From positions 516,177-580,176 of the forward strand of contig DATAJP010000002.1 of the NCBI GenBank assembly GCA_036262055.1: a stretch of 64,000 bases of DNA, read 5' to 3'. The notes under the pieces were generated by a model, which saw only the letters and a program-made list of their open reading frames with translations, did not search any database and had not been told where the DNA came from. Position 1 is the stretch's first letter; every line of letters begins with the position of its first letter. Source of the stretch: Ignavibacteria bacterium (GTDB lineage: Bacteria; Bacteroidota; Ignavibacteria; Tepidaquicellales; Tepidaquicellaceae). Shown here piece after piece: positions 1 through 8,767 of this stretch. The translations under genes and the position numbers were made by a program.

Positions 1-500
1 CTACCTTTATCAGATTTATTTTCTCTGCCGTAACAACAACCGTTTACAGCAACTACATTTAATTTTGAATTACTTGTTCTTAAAGTTCTTTTTGCTCTAT
101 CAAAATCTTCAATTAATTTTTTTACTTGACTACTATTGCCCCAATTTGGACCTGATTTTATAGTAATAATATATCTGATTTTTTCCTTATCAAACTCTAA
201 ATCAATGCCTGGTATTCCTGATTTTCTGCCCTTATAAACTTTTTCGTTTATAAATATTGCAAGTCCTTCAAGCCAATCTCCAAATATTGTTTCTTCTTGT
301 GAAGATATATAAGCATCTGTTAAACTTTTTATTATATCTTGTGCCGTAAGAATATATTTGGCTTTAAAAAGATAAGGGTTCTTTTTACTTAAAACCTTGA
401 TAAGCTTAAGATTATTTAAACCCGAAATTCTTTTTTGATGAAAAACACCTATGTTTTTTTCAACGTACCGCGATACGTCTTTCAAATTTAGTGTCTTCAT
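1..500 (-). CDS. Type II restriction endonuclease, PmeII-like (3' end cut by window edge)
   Basis: The first about 166 residues of a restriction nuclease are visible; the rest lies beyond position 1. It should cleave DNA at the site protected by the adjacent methyltransferase. The start (ATG at 498-500) gives MKTLNLKDVSRYVEKNIGVF. A PD-(D/E)XK-like core is seen as 'PGIDLEF' (Asp about 100) followed by 'YIITIKSGPNWGNSSQ' (Lys about 115), then 'RTLRTSNSKLNVVAVNGCC'. This pattern is what I recall of the PmeII family of type II enzymes. The start overlaps the methyltransferase end by 41 bp, so the two are translationally linked. The recognition sequence cannot be read from the gene. The family name is recalled, not searched. 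Confidence 0.8.
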   Translation of the reverse strand, partial: MKTLNLKDVSRYVEKNIGVFHQKRISGLNNLKLIKVLSKKNPYLFKAKYILTAQDIIKSLTDAYISSQEETIFGDWLEGLAIFINEKVYKGRKSGIPGIDLEFDKEKIRYIITIKSGPNWGNSSQVKKLIEDFDRAKRTLRTSNSKLNVVAVNGCCYGRENKSDKG

Positions 501-1332
501 CTTCTTTTTTGTTTTTAAACAGAGATAATTTTGAGTATGACAGCCTTTCTTTGACTAAATCGTAGTATTCGGGAACAATATCAATTCCAATGGAATTTCT
601 TTCCATCCTATTTGCAACGACTATTGTAGTTCCTGAACCCATAAATGGATCAAGAACTGTATCACCTATTTTAGTAAATAATTTTATAAACCATTCAGGT
701 AATTCTTCGGGAAAAGCTGCACTATGTTTCTTGTTATTACATTCAGTTGCAAGATGTAAAACATTTGTAGGATATGCCTTATCTCTTTCCACCCAATTAG
801 AGATATTTTTTCCAAAACCGCTCTTAACTTTGGAGTTATCCCTTTTTTTATCTGTATCTGAAAGATTCTTTAATCTAGATTTAGCCCAATCTCCCATCGG
901 AACCATAACTTCTTCCTGATACATACTAAAACTTTTTTCTTTGTTAAACTGTATAAGTCTTTCCCAAGAATCTCTAAATCTATTTGGCCATTTTCCGGGA
1001 TAACTGTTTTTTTTATGCCAAATAAATTCTTCTGTCCATAACCATCCCTGTTTACGCATTTCTATAATTAATTCTAAAACATATGTTGCGCGTTCACTTT
1101 CAATAACTTTTTCTTTAATATTAAGAATAAATGTTCCTGTAGGTTTTAAAACACGTAAAAGCTCTTTAGAAATAGGTAAAAACCATTCTACATATTTATC
1201 GGGATGAATACCTCCATAGGTATTCTTTCTTTGATCTGTATAAGGAGGGGACGTTACTATTAAATCAATTGAGTTAGATTTAAGTTTTTTTAATTCTTCT
1301 TTAGAGTCTCCAAGGAATAAATCTGTTTGCAT
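460..1332 (-). CDS. Type II DNA methyltransferase (beta class, probably N4-cytosine)
   Basis: Amino-methyltransferase that protects host DNA from the partner nuclease. Motif IV 'TSPPY' (residues about 27-31) comes first and the AdoMet motif I 'DPFMGSGTT' (about 228-236) comes near the C-terminus, which is the beta-class order. SPPY rather than DPPY favours N4-cytosine over N6-adenine, but adenine enzymes with SPPY exist. I chose the ATG at 1330-1332 (MQTDLFLGDSKEEL). The reading frame is open upstream to 1395, but that extension (MRGNLLYLRIL...) is not family-like. At about 290 aa the length is normal. The gene is more AT-rich than the mazG region next to it, consistent with horizontal gain of the pair. 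Confidence 0.88.
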   Translation of the reverse strand: MQTDLFLGDSKEELKKLKSNSIDLIVTSPPYTDQRKNTYGGIHPDKYVEWFLPISKELLRVLKPTGTFILNIKEKVIESERATYVLELIIEMRKQGWLWTEEFIWHKKNSYPGKWPNRFRDSWERLIQFNKEKSFSMYQEEVMVPMGDWAKSRLKNLSDTDKKRDNSKVKSGFGKNISNWVERDKAYPTNVLHLATECNNKKHSAAFPEELPEWFIKLFTKIGDTVLDPFMGSGTTIVVANRMERNSIGIDIVPEYYDLVKERLSYSKLSLFKNKKEDEDTKFERRIAVR

Positions 1333-1461
1333 ATTGTAAATATACATTAGTATATAGAATTTTAAAATTCTTAAATAAAGTAAATTCCCCCTCACTTCTC
1401 TCTTTATACTTTTTCCTCAACTGCTTATATTTAGATTTCAAACCTCAATTAAGTTACATTT

Positions 1462-2232
1462 TTGGCAGACACAAAAGACCTGGCTGAAGAATTCATAAAA
1501 TTTTATGAGCTGATGAACCGGCTGAGAGCGGAATGTCCCTGGGATAAAGAGCAGACTCACAAATCCTTGCGCAGATGCCTCCTCGAAGAAACTCATGAAG
1601 TCCTCGATGCGATTGACTCCGGCGACATGACCGAACTAAAAAAAGAGCTCGGTGACGTGATGCTTCAGGTTCTCTTTCATTCCGTAATGGCGGAGGAAAC
1701 GGGCGACTTCACTCTCGTCGATGTTATGAAAACCGAACAGAAAAAATTAATCGACCGCCACCCGCATATTTTTGGTGACGTGAAGGTTGCAAACTCAGAC
1801 GAAGTAAAAGTTAACTGGGAAAAGCTCAAAGCAAAAGAAGGAAGAAAGTCTGTTCTCGACGGAATCCCCGGCGAGCTTCCCGCGCTTTTCAAAGCATATA
1901 GAATTCAGGAGAAAGCGTCGAAAGTCGGCTTCGACTGGAAAGAAGAAGCTCCCGTTCTCGATAAAATCTCCGAAGAGCTTGAAGAGCTGAAGGAAAACGT
2001 TCAGGCAAATAAAAGCAAAGAAGAAATCGAAGACGAACTCGGCGATTTGCTGTTTTCAATAGTGAACTATGCGCGTTTCTTAAAAATAAATCCTGAAGAC
2101 GCTTTAAGAGGAACGATAAAAAAGTTTTCATCGAGATTTCAAAAGATAGAAGAGTTCGCAAAGTCTAACAACAAACAGCTTGAAGACATGACACTTGAGG
2201 AAATGGACGCAATCTGGGAAAAGGCAAAATAA
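1462..2232 (+). CDS. mazG: Nucleoside triphosphate pyrophosphohydrolase MazG
   Basis: Cytosolic house-cleaning enzyme that hydrolyses (d)NTPs to NMPs and PPi. The start codon is TTG (1462), giving MADTKDLAEEF. Two MazG helical repeats are visible: residues about 14-100 contain 'LRAECPWDKEQTHKSL', 'LLEETHEVLDAI' and 'ELGDVMLQVLFHS' (the EExxE and ExxD metal-binding pattern), and about 150-235 contain 'EELEELKE' and 'EIEDELGDLLFSIVNYAR'. At 256 aa it has the normal length for two-domain MazG. It is the first of a run of plus-strand genes facing away from the restriction pair; no promoter was identified in the 66 bp upstream of the start. Confidence 0.95.
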   Translation: MADTKDLAEEFIKFYELMNRLRAECPWDKEQTHKSLRRCLLEETHEVLDAIDSGDMTELKKELGDVMLQVLFHSVMAEETGDFTLVDVMKTEQKKLIDRHPHIFGDVKVANSDEVKVNWEKLKAKEGRKSVLDGIPGELPALFKAYRIQEKASKVGFDWKEEAPVLDKISEELEELKENVQANKSKEEIEDELGDLLFSIVNYARFLKINPEDALRGTIKKFSSRFQKIEEFAKSNNKQLEDMTLEEMDAIWEKAK

Positions 2233-2339
2233 ATTTACCGCAAAGGCACAAAGACTCAAAGCTTAAAAAACTTTACACAGAGTTCACAGAGAAATACCAA
2301 GAGAAACAAAAAAAATAAATCGATAAAGTACCACAAAAT

Positions 2340-2364
2340 GTCATTCCAGCGAAAGCGGGAATCC
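2340..2364. repeat. Dispersed palindromic repeat, family A
   Basis: Imperfect copy of the 'GTCATTCC-tgcgcag-GGAATCC' palindrome found at many intergenic sites in this window, here with arms ATTCC/GGAAT around agcgaaagcg. It lies in the 270-bp gap between mazG and the Nudix gene, which holds no gene. Confidence 0.8.
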
Positions 2365-2502
2365 AAAAAAAAATATCGAGAAAAGGTATTTATTTTATAT
2401 TCAAAGAAGTTAATAGAGACAAACTAATAATTTTTTGTTCGTGAATTTTATTTTTTCTCTGTGTCCTCTGTGTAGATTTTTGGAGAAGGAAGTTTTTAAA
2501 CA

Positions 2503-2955
2503 ATGCTTAAAGACAACGCAGTCGGTGTAATAATATTCAAGAAGTTCGGCGACAAGAATGAGAGTGAGATAAAATATCTCCTCCTCAAAGCTCATAAATG
2601 GGGCACGTTCCCAAAAGGACACATAGACGCAGGAGAAGCTAAACTCGATGCGGCTCTCCGTGAGCTTTTTGAAGAAACAGGAATCAAAAGCGATGAAATA
2701 AAGCTTATCTCTGAAGATATTTTACTCACACAGCAATATCACTTCAAAGATAATAAAAAAGGACTTATACAAAAAACAAATGAGTTTTATTTTGCAGAAG
2801 TGCAGAATGATAAAGTCACGATAGACAACGATGAAATTTCCGAATACAGATGGTGCACAATGAACGAAGCTTTGAAGCTCTCCGAATACAAAAACTTCGA
2901 AGAAGTCATCATCAAAGCTGATGAAATTGTAAAAAAATTTTTAAATAAAAAATAA
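2503..2955 (+). CDS. Nudix hydrolase (Ap4A-hydrolase-like)
   Basis: Hydrolyses a nucleoside diphosphate linked to another moiety; diadenosine tetraphosphate is the likely substrate by overall resemblance. The Nudix box GX5EX7REUXEEXGU is complete around residues 43-65: G, then E in 'AGEAKL', then 'RELFEETGI'. The N-terminus MLKDNAVGVIIFKK and 'KAHKWGTFPKGHIDAGE' fit the small bacterial Ap4A-type Nudix proteins (about 150 aa). The ATG at 2503 lies about 15 nt after a weak purine-rich 'GGAGAAGGAAG' (2480-2490). The specific substrate is inferred. Confidence 0.88.
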   Translation: MLKDNAVGVIIFKKFGDKNESEIKYLLLKAHKWGTFPKGHIDAGEAKLDAALRELFEETGIKSDEIKLISEDILLTQQYHFKDNKKGLIQKTNEFYFAEVQNDKVTIDNDEISEYRWCTMNEALKLSEYKNFEEVIIKADEIVKKFLNKK

Positions 2956-3000
2956 ATCCCTATTGCTTCGTAAAGAGTGCCTGCAAGAAGAAGTAAAAAT

Positions 3001-3046
3001 CCCCTCTCGAGAGGGGTGGCTCCAACGAAGTTGGAGACGGGGTGTG
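3001..3046. repeat. Dispersed repeat, family C
   Basis: Composite of CCCCTCTCGAGAGGGG (a perfect 16-bp palindrome), a second hairpin CTCCAACGAAGTTGGAG, and ACGGGGTGTG. The same modules recur near 14.2, 42.6, 53.0, 55.1 and 62.4 kb, in both orientations. It lies directly in front of the dacB start. Confidence 0.85.
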
Positions 3047-3055
3047 TAAAGAGTT

Positions 3056-4339
3056 ATGAAAATTTTCCTCAACAATAAACTAAGTTCCTATAAGAAACAT
3101 CAAGTCTGGATCCCTGCTTTCGCAGGGATGACATATCTGTTTTTTATTTTATTTCTTTTTAATCCCAATAACGTTCTCGCTTCACCTTCAAACGACCCGG
3201 TTCTTGAGCTTCAAAAAAGATTAGATGAAATCGTTGCGGCGGCTGACTGCAACGTCTCGGTGCAAATCGTAAGCGCGTCTAAATATGATATGCTTTATTC
3301 TTATAACCCTGAATCGCGCATGATTCCCGCTTCAATCACCAAGCTTGTTACTTCGGCAATTGCGCTTGAATTTCTCGGGTCAAATTACAAATTCAAAACA
3401 ATCGTCTATACAGACGGCACCGTTACCGATGGCAATATAGAAGGAAACATTTATCTTAAAGGTTTCGGCGACCCTGATTTAAACTCATCTGACATAGCAA
3501 CTCTCGCGCAGCGTCTTTCGGAAAAAGGAATAAAATCCGTTTCAGGAAATTTATATTACGATGAGTCGTTTTTAGATAATAATTATTACGGGCTTTCAAA
3601 TTATTTTAAAGGTGATACACGCTCAAATTACTGGCCTTATGTTAGCGCTATAAATCTGGATAAAAATCAGGGCGGCTATAATCCCGCTTCAACCGCTGCC
3701 GATTTGCTCGCATCGGAAATCGTTCGTCTCGGAATAGTCTTTAACGGCAATATTACATCAGGCGTTACTCCCCCTGCGGCAAAAGAACTCGCAGAAGTTT
3801 CGCATGAAATCTTCGACGTGCTTTCATATATGAATAAAGAAAGCGATAACCATTCTGCAATCACTGTGTTCAAAGTTGTCGGCGCAGTTCACGGCGGAAT
3901 TCCGGGTTCTCTTGAAAAAGGAACTCAAGCCGTAGTCGAGCTTCTTACCTCAATGGGTCAGGACCGTGGAAGCTTTGAAATCCTCGAGGGTTCTGGACTT
4001 ACAAGACAAAACATGGTTACGTCAGATATGTATATGCGTCTTTTGAAATACATGTATGACGACGTTAAAAATTTTGATTTCTTTTATCAGACTCTTGCAA
4101 TCGGTGGATATGACGGCACACTCAGAAAAAGAATGATTGGGGGCGAAGCTGAGAGAAACGTTCATGCCAAAACCGGAACATTAAACGGTGTGAGCACTCT
4201 TACAGGTTACGCAATTTCACGTGACAACGAACTTATAATTTTTTACATAGCAATGAACGGTTTCTCAGGCAGCAATACATATTACAAAGACATTCAGGAC
4301 GCTATCTGCGAAGCTATCTGTCAGTTCACAAGAAAATAA
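3056..4339 (+). CDS. dacB: D-alanyl-D-alanine carboxypeptidase/endopeptidase (PBP4, S13 family)
   Basis: Periplasmic penicillin-binding protein that trims or cuts peptidoglycan peptide cross-links. All three serine-enzyme motifs are present: SITK (residues 93-96, nucleophile Ser93), SDN (about 261-263) and KTG (372-374). The 427-aa length and the large insert between SxxK and SxN fit PBP4/DacB. The N-terminus has a hydrophobic export segment (about 27-42) ending in VLA. Residues about 16-26, reading WIPAFAGMT, are encoded by a family A dispersed repeat (3104-3132) that has become part of the signal peptide n-region. An alternative ATG at 3128 inside the repeat would remove the positive n-region, so I prefer 3056. 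Confidence 0.93.
   Translation: MKIFLNNKLSSYKKHQVWIPAFAGMTYLFFILFLFNPNNVLASPSNDPVLELQKRLDEIVAAADCNVSVQIVSASKYDMLYSYNPESRMIPASITKLVTSAIALEFLGSNYKFKTIVYTDGTVTDGNIEGNIYLKGFGDPDLNSSDIATLAQRLSEKGIKSVSGNLYYDESFLDNNYYGLSNYFKGDTRSNYWPYVSAINLDKNQGGYNPASTAADLLASEIVRLGIVFNGNITSGVTPPAAKELAEVSHEIFDVLSYMNKESDNHSAITVFKVVGAVHGGIPGSLEKGTQAVVELLTSMGQDRGSFEILEGSGLTRQNMVTSDMYMRLLKYMYDDVKNFDFFYQTLAIGGYDGTLRKRMIGGEAERNVHAKTGTLNGVSTLTGYAISRDNELIIFYIAMNGFSGSNTYYKDIQDAICEAICQFTRK
3104..3132. repeat. Family A repeat inside the dacB coding sequence
   Basis: GGATCCCTGC-tttc-GCAGGGATG palindrome, matching the intergenic family A repeats but read in frame as WIPAFAGMT within the pre-signal region of the dacB product. Confidence 0.85.
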
Positions 4340-4393
4340 CAAGAAGTAATTTTTTCACCATTAAGTAGAGTTCCTGATTTTAATAAATATTTA

Positions 4394-4446
4394 TGTAGCC
4401 GAACCCTTTGGGTTCGTTTAAACGAAAGCTGAAGCTTTCGCCTACC
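4394..4446. repeat. Tandem hairpin repeat (GAACCC/GGGTTC and GAAAGC/GCTTTC)
   Basis: Two adjacent inverted repeats: CGAACCCTTTGGGTTCG, then CGAAAGCTGAAGCTTTCG, flanked by GTAG and CTAC. This resembles the modular intergenic repeats of the window but only one copy was noticed. It sits in the 142-bp gap between dacB and the MFS gene and could terminate dacB transcription, though no T-run follows. Confidence 0.6.
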
Positions 4447-4481
4447 ATTTTTTTAAATTAGGACATCACCAAAGATTACCT

Positions 4482-5732
4482 ATGCTTACTCCATTAGAAA
4501 AGAAAAATGTCTTTCATTATTTCGTCACCGATATAAGCGTTTTCATAAGTGTTTACCTCTCTTTTCTAACGATGGTGTGGATTGATTACACAAAGTTTCA
4601 CTCATCGGCACAGCTTGGTGTAATCGGCTTTGCGCAGAACGTGCCTTTTATGCTTTTCAGTGTTTACGGGGGTGTAATCGCTGACCGCTATAACCGCAGA
4701 AAAATAATCATCAATTTCAATTTCATCTTTGTAATCCTCGCGCTCGTCGTATTTTTCATTTTTATAACAAACAATCTTACTTATCCTGTTATTTTAATTT
4801 GCTCGTTCATGCTCGGCGGATTTTTTTCTTTATATTACCCCTCAATGATTGCAATTGTAAAAGACATGATTGCAGATGAAAAAGAATTCCCGAAAGTCAT
4901 GGGTGCTGCCGCATCTAATGCAAAAATCGGACAGCTTATTGCATCATCTTCATTCAGCTTTTTAATTGCTGCATTCTCCGCAGCAGGCACGTTCCTCAGC
5001 GCATTCATTTTTAACGTAATCGCTTACTTTTCTTTTATGCGTGTAAAGGGAGTTCAGCAGCAATACCAAACCAAAACCGAAGGGGTTTTCCAACAGATAA
5101 AGACCGGGCTAAGCTATACATTTCAAAATAAAGTCCTGCTCGGAATAATCCTTGCCGCAACCGCAATCAGCTCGGTATTTGTATTCGTAACATTTCAGCT
5201 CGTAGCAATAGACTCAACCTTTATGGGAGGAGGTTCATCCCAGCTTGGAGTGCTGTTTATAGCGGGTGCAGTCGGCGGACTTACTTCCGGAATCTATCTC
5301 GGCAAAAGAAAGTCAACAAAAAACTTGCTATGGTTTTTAATAATTTGTATTTTTGTTTCAGGGGCATCTCTCATAGGACTTGCTTTTTCAAGAACGTTAT
5401 GGTTAAGTTTTATTTTTGCGATGGGTGTTGATTTTGCTTTCATAGCAACGATGGGTATGAGCAATACTTTGCTTCAGCTTTTATCAGACCCCGACAAATG
5501 CGGAAGAGTGCTCGGAGTCAACACAATGTTCTGCTGGGGAGTTTCTTCCGTCATCATGATGCTGTTCGGTTTTTTTATTTCATCATTGGGATTGCAGACA
5601 ATAATGATTATAGTAAGTTTGTTGGTCTTGGCAAGCGGAGTAATTTATATCGCTGCTCTTAAGTTTCAAAAACCGGTCTTCAGTAAATTATACAAACTGA
5701 GAAATATTCCTGATGCAAGTATTCCTTACTGA
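4482..5732 (+). CDS. MFS transporter (drug/siderophore exporter-like)
   Basis: Inner-membrane secondary transporter of 416 aa with about 12 hydrophobic helices. After TM2 the loop reads 'GVIADRYNRRKIII', the classical MFS G-x-x-x-D-R-x-x-R-R/K motif A. The overall look (short N-terminus, 'LEKKNVFHYFVTDISVFISVYLSFLT') fits the MFS_3/EntS-like exporters. The substrate cannot be told. Start ATG at 4482; no strong Shine-Dalgarno. It is followed after 39 bp by clpS, but the two functions are not obviously connected. Confidence 0.85.
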   Translation: MLTPLEKKNVFHYFVTDISVFISVYLSFLTMVWIDYTKFHSSAQLGVIGFAQNVPFMLFSVYGGVIADRYNRRKIIINFNFIFVILALVVFFIFITNNLTYPVILICSFMLGGFFSLYYPSMIAIVKDMIADEKEFPKVMGAAASNAKIGQLIASSSFSFLIAAFSAAGTFLSAFIFNVIAYFSFMRVKGVQQQYQTKTEGVFQQIKTGLSYTFQNKVLLGIILAATAISSVFVFVTFQLVAIDSTFMGGGSSQLGVLFIAGAVGGLTSGIYLGKRKSTKNLLWFLIICIFVSGASLIGLAFSRTLWLSFIFAMGVDFAFIATMGMSNTLLQLLSDPDKCGRVLGVNTMFCWGVSSVIMMLFGFFISSLGLQTIMIIVSLLVLASGVIYIAALKFQKPVFSKLYKLRNIPDASIPY

Positions 5733-5771
5733 TTAAATATTTTTTATAAAACAATTTTAATTTATGTAAGA

Positions 5772-6044
5772 ATGTCTACTACCGTAAAAGAAGTTGAACA
5801 ATCCGATGTCGATTCGGGTGTTGATGTAACCCGCAAGCTTGAACTTTACAACTCCGCTCATTACTGGGACGATGTTGTCCGCCAGCTCAACAAAGCAACC
5901 GGCTACGATTTTTTGCACTGCGAACAAATTGCCGTCATTGCGCATACAAAAGGTAAAGCCATCATAAAATCAGGTGAAGTTCAGGAACTTAAGCGTATCC
6001 AATCGGTGTTAAATGAAATAAATCTAAAGACTAAAATCGTTTAG
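5772..6044 (+). CDS. clpS: ATP-dependent Clp protease adaptor ClpS
   Basis: Small cytosolic adaptor (90 aa) that hands N-degron substrates to the ClpAP/ClpCP protease. After a flexible 20-residue N-terminus, the ClpS core reads 'KLELYNSAHYWDDVVRQL' (normally a 'LxNDDxxxxxxVxxxL' strand-helix), 'EQIAVIAHTKGKAII' (the helix with the conserved H-x-x-G) and 'LKRIQSVLNEINLKTKI' (C-terminal helix-strand). The usual NDD is replaced by NSAH, so N-degron pocket residues differ from the E. coli form. This is common in Bacteroidota-type ClpS as I recall it. Neither clpA nor clpC is in the window. Confidence 0.8.
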   Translation: MSTTVKEVEQSDVDSGVDVTRKLELYNSAHYWDDVVRQLNKATGYDFLHCEQIAVIAHTKGKAIIKSGEVQELKRIQSVLNEINLKTKIV

Positions 6045-6110
6045 ATTTCATCAAATAAACGCCAAATAATCAACTACTTAAACATTATCCTTTTAAGCTA
6101 AGCAAATAGT

Positions 6111-6136
6111 GTCATTCTGAGCGAAGCGAAGAATCT
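6111..6136. repeat. Dispersed repeat, family B
   Basis: GTCATTCTGAGCGAAGCGAAGAATC: an inverted repeat around gcGAAGCga that recurs in both orientations near 14.3, 37.3, 42.9, 46.1, 48.5, 55.1 and 61.8 kb. It lies upstream of uvrB. Confidence 0.85.
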
Positions 6137-6221
6137 CGTTTTTCTTACCTGAAATTCTTAATTTATTCAGAATTACAAGAGATGGATTTTTAGAATATAT
6201 TAGTCAGGAGTAAATAATATT

Positions 6222-8252
6222 TTGCCTTATAAGTTAGAATCACAATACAAGCCAACCGGCGACCAGCCAAAAGCAATCAAAGAGCTTACCGAAGGAGTTT
6301 TAAGAGGCGACAAGTACCAGACTTTTCTTGGTGTCACCGGCTCGGGGAAAACTTTTTCGATTTCAAACGTCATACAAAACGCGGGCAAGCCCGTGCTTGT
6401 AATGTCGCATAACAAAACTCTTGCCGCTCAGCTTTACGGCGAGTTCAAAAGATTTTTCCCGGAAAACCGCGTTGAGTTTTTTATTTCATATTACGATTAC
6501 TACCAGCCCGAAGCTTACGTGCCTTCTTCGGATACTTACATACAAAAAGACTTATCCATAAACGAAGACATCGACCGTCTCCGTCTTCGCGCAACATCGG
6601 CAATCCTCGAAGGAAGAAAAGACGTTATCGTCGTTTCATCGGTGAGCTGTATTTACGGTATCGGTGCGCCTGAAGAATACGCCGCGCAAATGATAGTACT
6701 TCGCGTCGGACAAAAAATTTCCCGCAAAACTTTATTATCGAATTTCATCGACATACATTACGTCCGCAATGATTACGAGTTTTCACGCGGTACGTTCCGT
6801 GTTCGCGGTGACGTGATTGAAATCATTCCCGCTTATGAAAACGACATCGGAATCCGCATAGAGCTTTTTGATGACGAGATTGAAAAAATTTCTTACATCA
6901 ACCGCATTGATGGTAGTGTTGTCGGAAAAGACATAAGCGTTGCTATTTATCCCGCAAAATATTTCGTAAGCAGTAAAGACAAAGTTCAGGCAGCAATCGT
7001 CAACATAAAAGAAGAGCTTAAAGACCAGATAAATTATTTCCAAAAACAGGGTAAGCACATCGAAGCGCAAAGAATCGAACAACGCACGAATTTCGATATA
7101 GAAATGATTCAGGAAATCGGCTACTGCAGCGGCATAGAAAACTATTCGCGCCACATGGACGGCAGACCAGCGGGCTCACGCCCGTCGTGTTTGTTTGATT
7201 ACTTCCCGAAAGACTTTTTACTCGTCGTCGATGAATCTCACGTAACCGTTCCCCAGATTTCAGGAATGTACAACGGCGACCGCATGCGCAAGAAAACCCT
7301 TGTCGAACACGGCTTCAGACTGCCGTCTGCGCTTGACAACCGTCCAATGACATTCGAAGAATGGGAGGGAATGGTCAATCAGGCAATCTTCGTGAGCGCA
7401 ACTCCGGCAAACTATGAGCTTGAAAAAAGCGAAGGCGTTATCGTCGAACAGATTATCAGGCCGACCGGTTTGCTTGACCCAGAAATTCAGGTGCGTCCCG
7501 TTAAAAATCAGATTGATGATTTAATAAACGAAATCAGAAAGCGTTCTGTAAAAGGCGAACGTGTGCTTGTTACCACACTCACAAAACGAATGAGCGAAGA
7601 CCTTACCGATTACCTTTTTGACATCGGCATAAAAGTAAAATACATGCACTCCGAAGTCGATACTCTCGACCGCATAAATATTTTGCGCGGACTCCGTCTC
7701 GGTGAGTTTGATGTGCTTGTTGGTGTCAACTTGTTAAGAGAAGGCCTCGACCTTCCCGAAGTTTCTCTCGTTGCAATTCTCGATGCCGACAAAGAAGGAT
7801 TCTTGCGTTCCGAAAAATCTTTGCTTCAGACCGCAGGAAGAACCGCGCGTAACGTAAACGGTCTTGTAATTTTTTACGCGGATAAAATCACCGACTCAAT
7901 GGCAAAGGTTATTGCAGAAACCGCGCGCAGAAGGCAAATTCAGGAAGAATACAATAAAAAACATAACATCGAACCGAAAACCGTTTATAAATCATTTGAG
8001 GAAATTATGTCTACGACAATCATCGCCGACAGCAAAAGCAAAAATACCGAAGAATACGGCAGACCAAAACGTGACGACAAGAAAAGCGGCATAAGAGAAA
8101 TGACGGGTGTGCTTGATAAAAAAATCACAAAGGAACAGCGCAATGAATTAATAGACCAGCTTCGAAAAGAAATGGTTGAAGCCGCTAAAGATTTGGAATT
8201 TGAACGCGCCGCCGAACTTAGAGATGAAATAGATAGATTGGACGGAAAGTAA
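6222..8252 (+). CDS. uvrB: Excinuclease ABC subunit UvrB
   Basis: DNA-damage verification helicase of nucleotide excision repair. It receives the lesion from UvrA and recruits UvrC. TTG start (6222), with CAGGAG at 6205-6210 as ribosome binding site. Walker A 'GVTGSGKT' at 37-44, the beta-hairpin signature '[12 protein letters not shown]' at about 90, the DEAD-box-like 'DESH' at about 340, helicase motif VI 'QTAGRTARN', and a C-terminal UVR motif '[20 protein letters not shown]' that binds UvrC. At 676 aa it is full length. uvrC is also in the window, 54 kb away; uvrA is not. Its stop codon abuts the stop of the next, convergent gene. Confidence 0.98.
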   Translation: MPYKLESQYKPTGDQPKAIKELTEGVLRGDKYQTFLGVTGSGKTFSISNVIQNAGKPVLVMSHNKTLAAQLYGEFKRFFPENRVEFFISYYDYYQPEAYVPSSDTYIQKDLSINEDIDRLRLRATSAILEGRKDVIVVSSVSCIYGIGAPEEYAAQMIVLRVGQKISRKTLLSNFIDIHYVRNDYEFSRGTFRVRGDVIEIIPAYENDIGIRIELFDDEIEKISYINRIDGSVVGKDISVAIYPAKYFVSSKDKVQAAIVNIKEELKDQINYFQKQGKHIEAQRIEQRTNFDIEMIQEIGYCSGIENYSRHMDGRPAGSRPSCLFDYFPKDFLLVVDESHVTVPQISGMYNGDRMRKKTLVEHGFRLPSALDNRPMTFEEWEGMVNQAIFVSATPANYELEKSEGVIVEQIIRPTGLLDPEIQVRPVKNQIDDLINEIRKRSVKGERVLVTTLTKRMSEDLTDYLFDIGIKVKYMHSEVDTLDRINILRGLRLGEFDVLVGVNLLREGLDLPEVSLVAILDADKEGFLRSEKSLLQTAGRTARNVNGLVIFYADKITDSMAKVIAETARRRQIQEEYNKKHNIEPKTVYKSFEEIMSTTIIADSKSKNTEEYGRPKRDDKKSGIREMTGVLDKKITKEQRNELIDQLRKEMVEAAKDLEFERAAELRDEIDRLDGK

Positions 8253-8744
8253 TTAATTATACCTTATCCCGCATCTCGGACAACCGGAATGAATGTTTTT
8301 CATTCTGGTACCTGCAATTACAAATATAATTCCTATAATAACCGGAGTTAAAAGAGTTCCCATAATAATCATTGCCCAGCCGCTTGTTGATATTGTTGCA
8401 TAATGATAAGGGTAAACTTTTTGATGGCAATAAGGGCATTCTATTTCACCGGGTCTTAATTGCGAATAAACAGGGTTAACATACTCAGCTTTTGGAATTA
8501 CCGGTTTACGCTCAACGGGCAGAACACTATAATCCATTTTTTTAACATCATATTGTTTCGCGTTAATAAAAACCGGTGATTTATATTTGCTGTCAATCGA
8601 CCGTTCTTTTATATATAAAGGATGTATATGTTCGAGATAAAATTGTGTATCGTTTTCACGATAATGATTTGCAATTGAATCGAACTTTGCTCTGTCGTTT
8701 TTAAAATATTCTTGAAGTTGTTCTGGGGTCGGTTTCTCTTCCAT
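8253..8744 (-). CDS. Membrane protein with LITAF-like zinc ribbon
   Basis: 163 aa; I do not recognise an assigned function. The C-terminal 65 residues read 'ECPYCHQKVYP', then a hydrophobic segment 'WAMIIMGTLLTPVIIGIIFVIAG', then 'SGCPRCGIRYN'. Two CxxC knuckles separated by a membrane-associating helix is the layout of the LITAF/PIG7 zinc ribbon (monotopic membrane proteins of eukaryotic endosomes, with scattered bacterial relatives). The N-terminal 90 residues are polar and unrecognised. The gene ends exactly where uvrB ends, tail to tail with no gap. Confidence 0.7.
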   Translation of the reverse strand: MEEKPTPEQLQEYFKNDRAKFDSIANHYRENDTQFYLEHIHPLYIKERSIDSKYKSPVFINAKQYDVKKMDYSVLPVERKPVIPKAEYVNPVYSQLRPGEIECPYCHQKVYPYHYATISTSGWAMIIMGTLLTPVIIGIIFVIAGTRMKNIHSGCPRCGIRYN

Positions 8745-8767
8745 TTTTTTAAAATAAAAAAACTTTT

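Noticed and set aside
4220-4240. Partial parS-like TTTCACGTGAC inside dacB (similar CACGTG in other genes, for example about 43911)
   Set aside because: Only one half-site plus the CACGTG core matches; the right arm AAACA is missing, so it is probably chance coding sequence.
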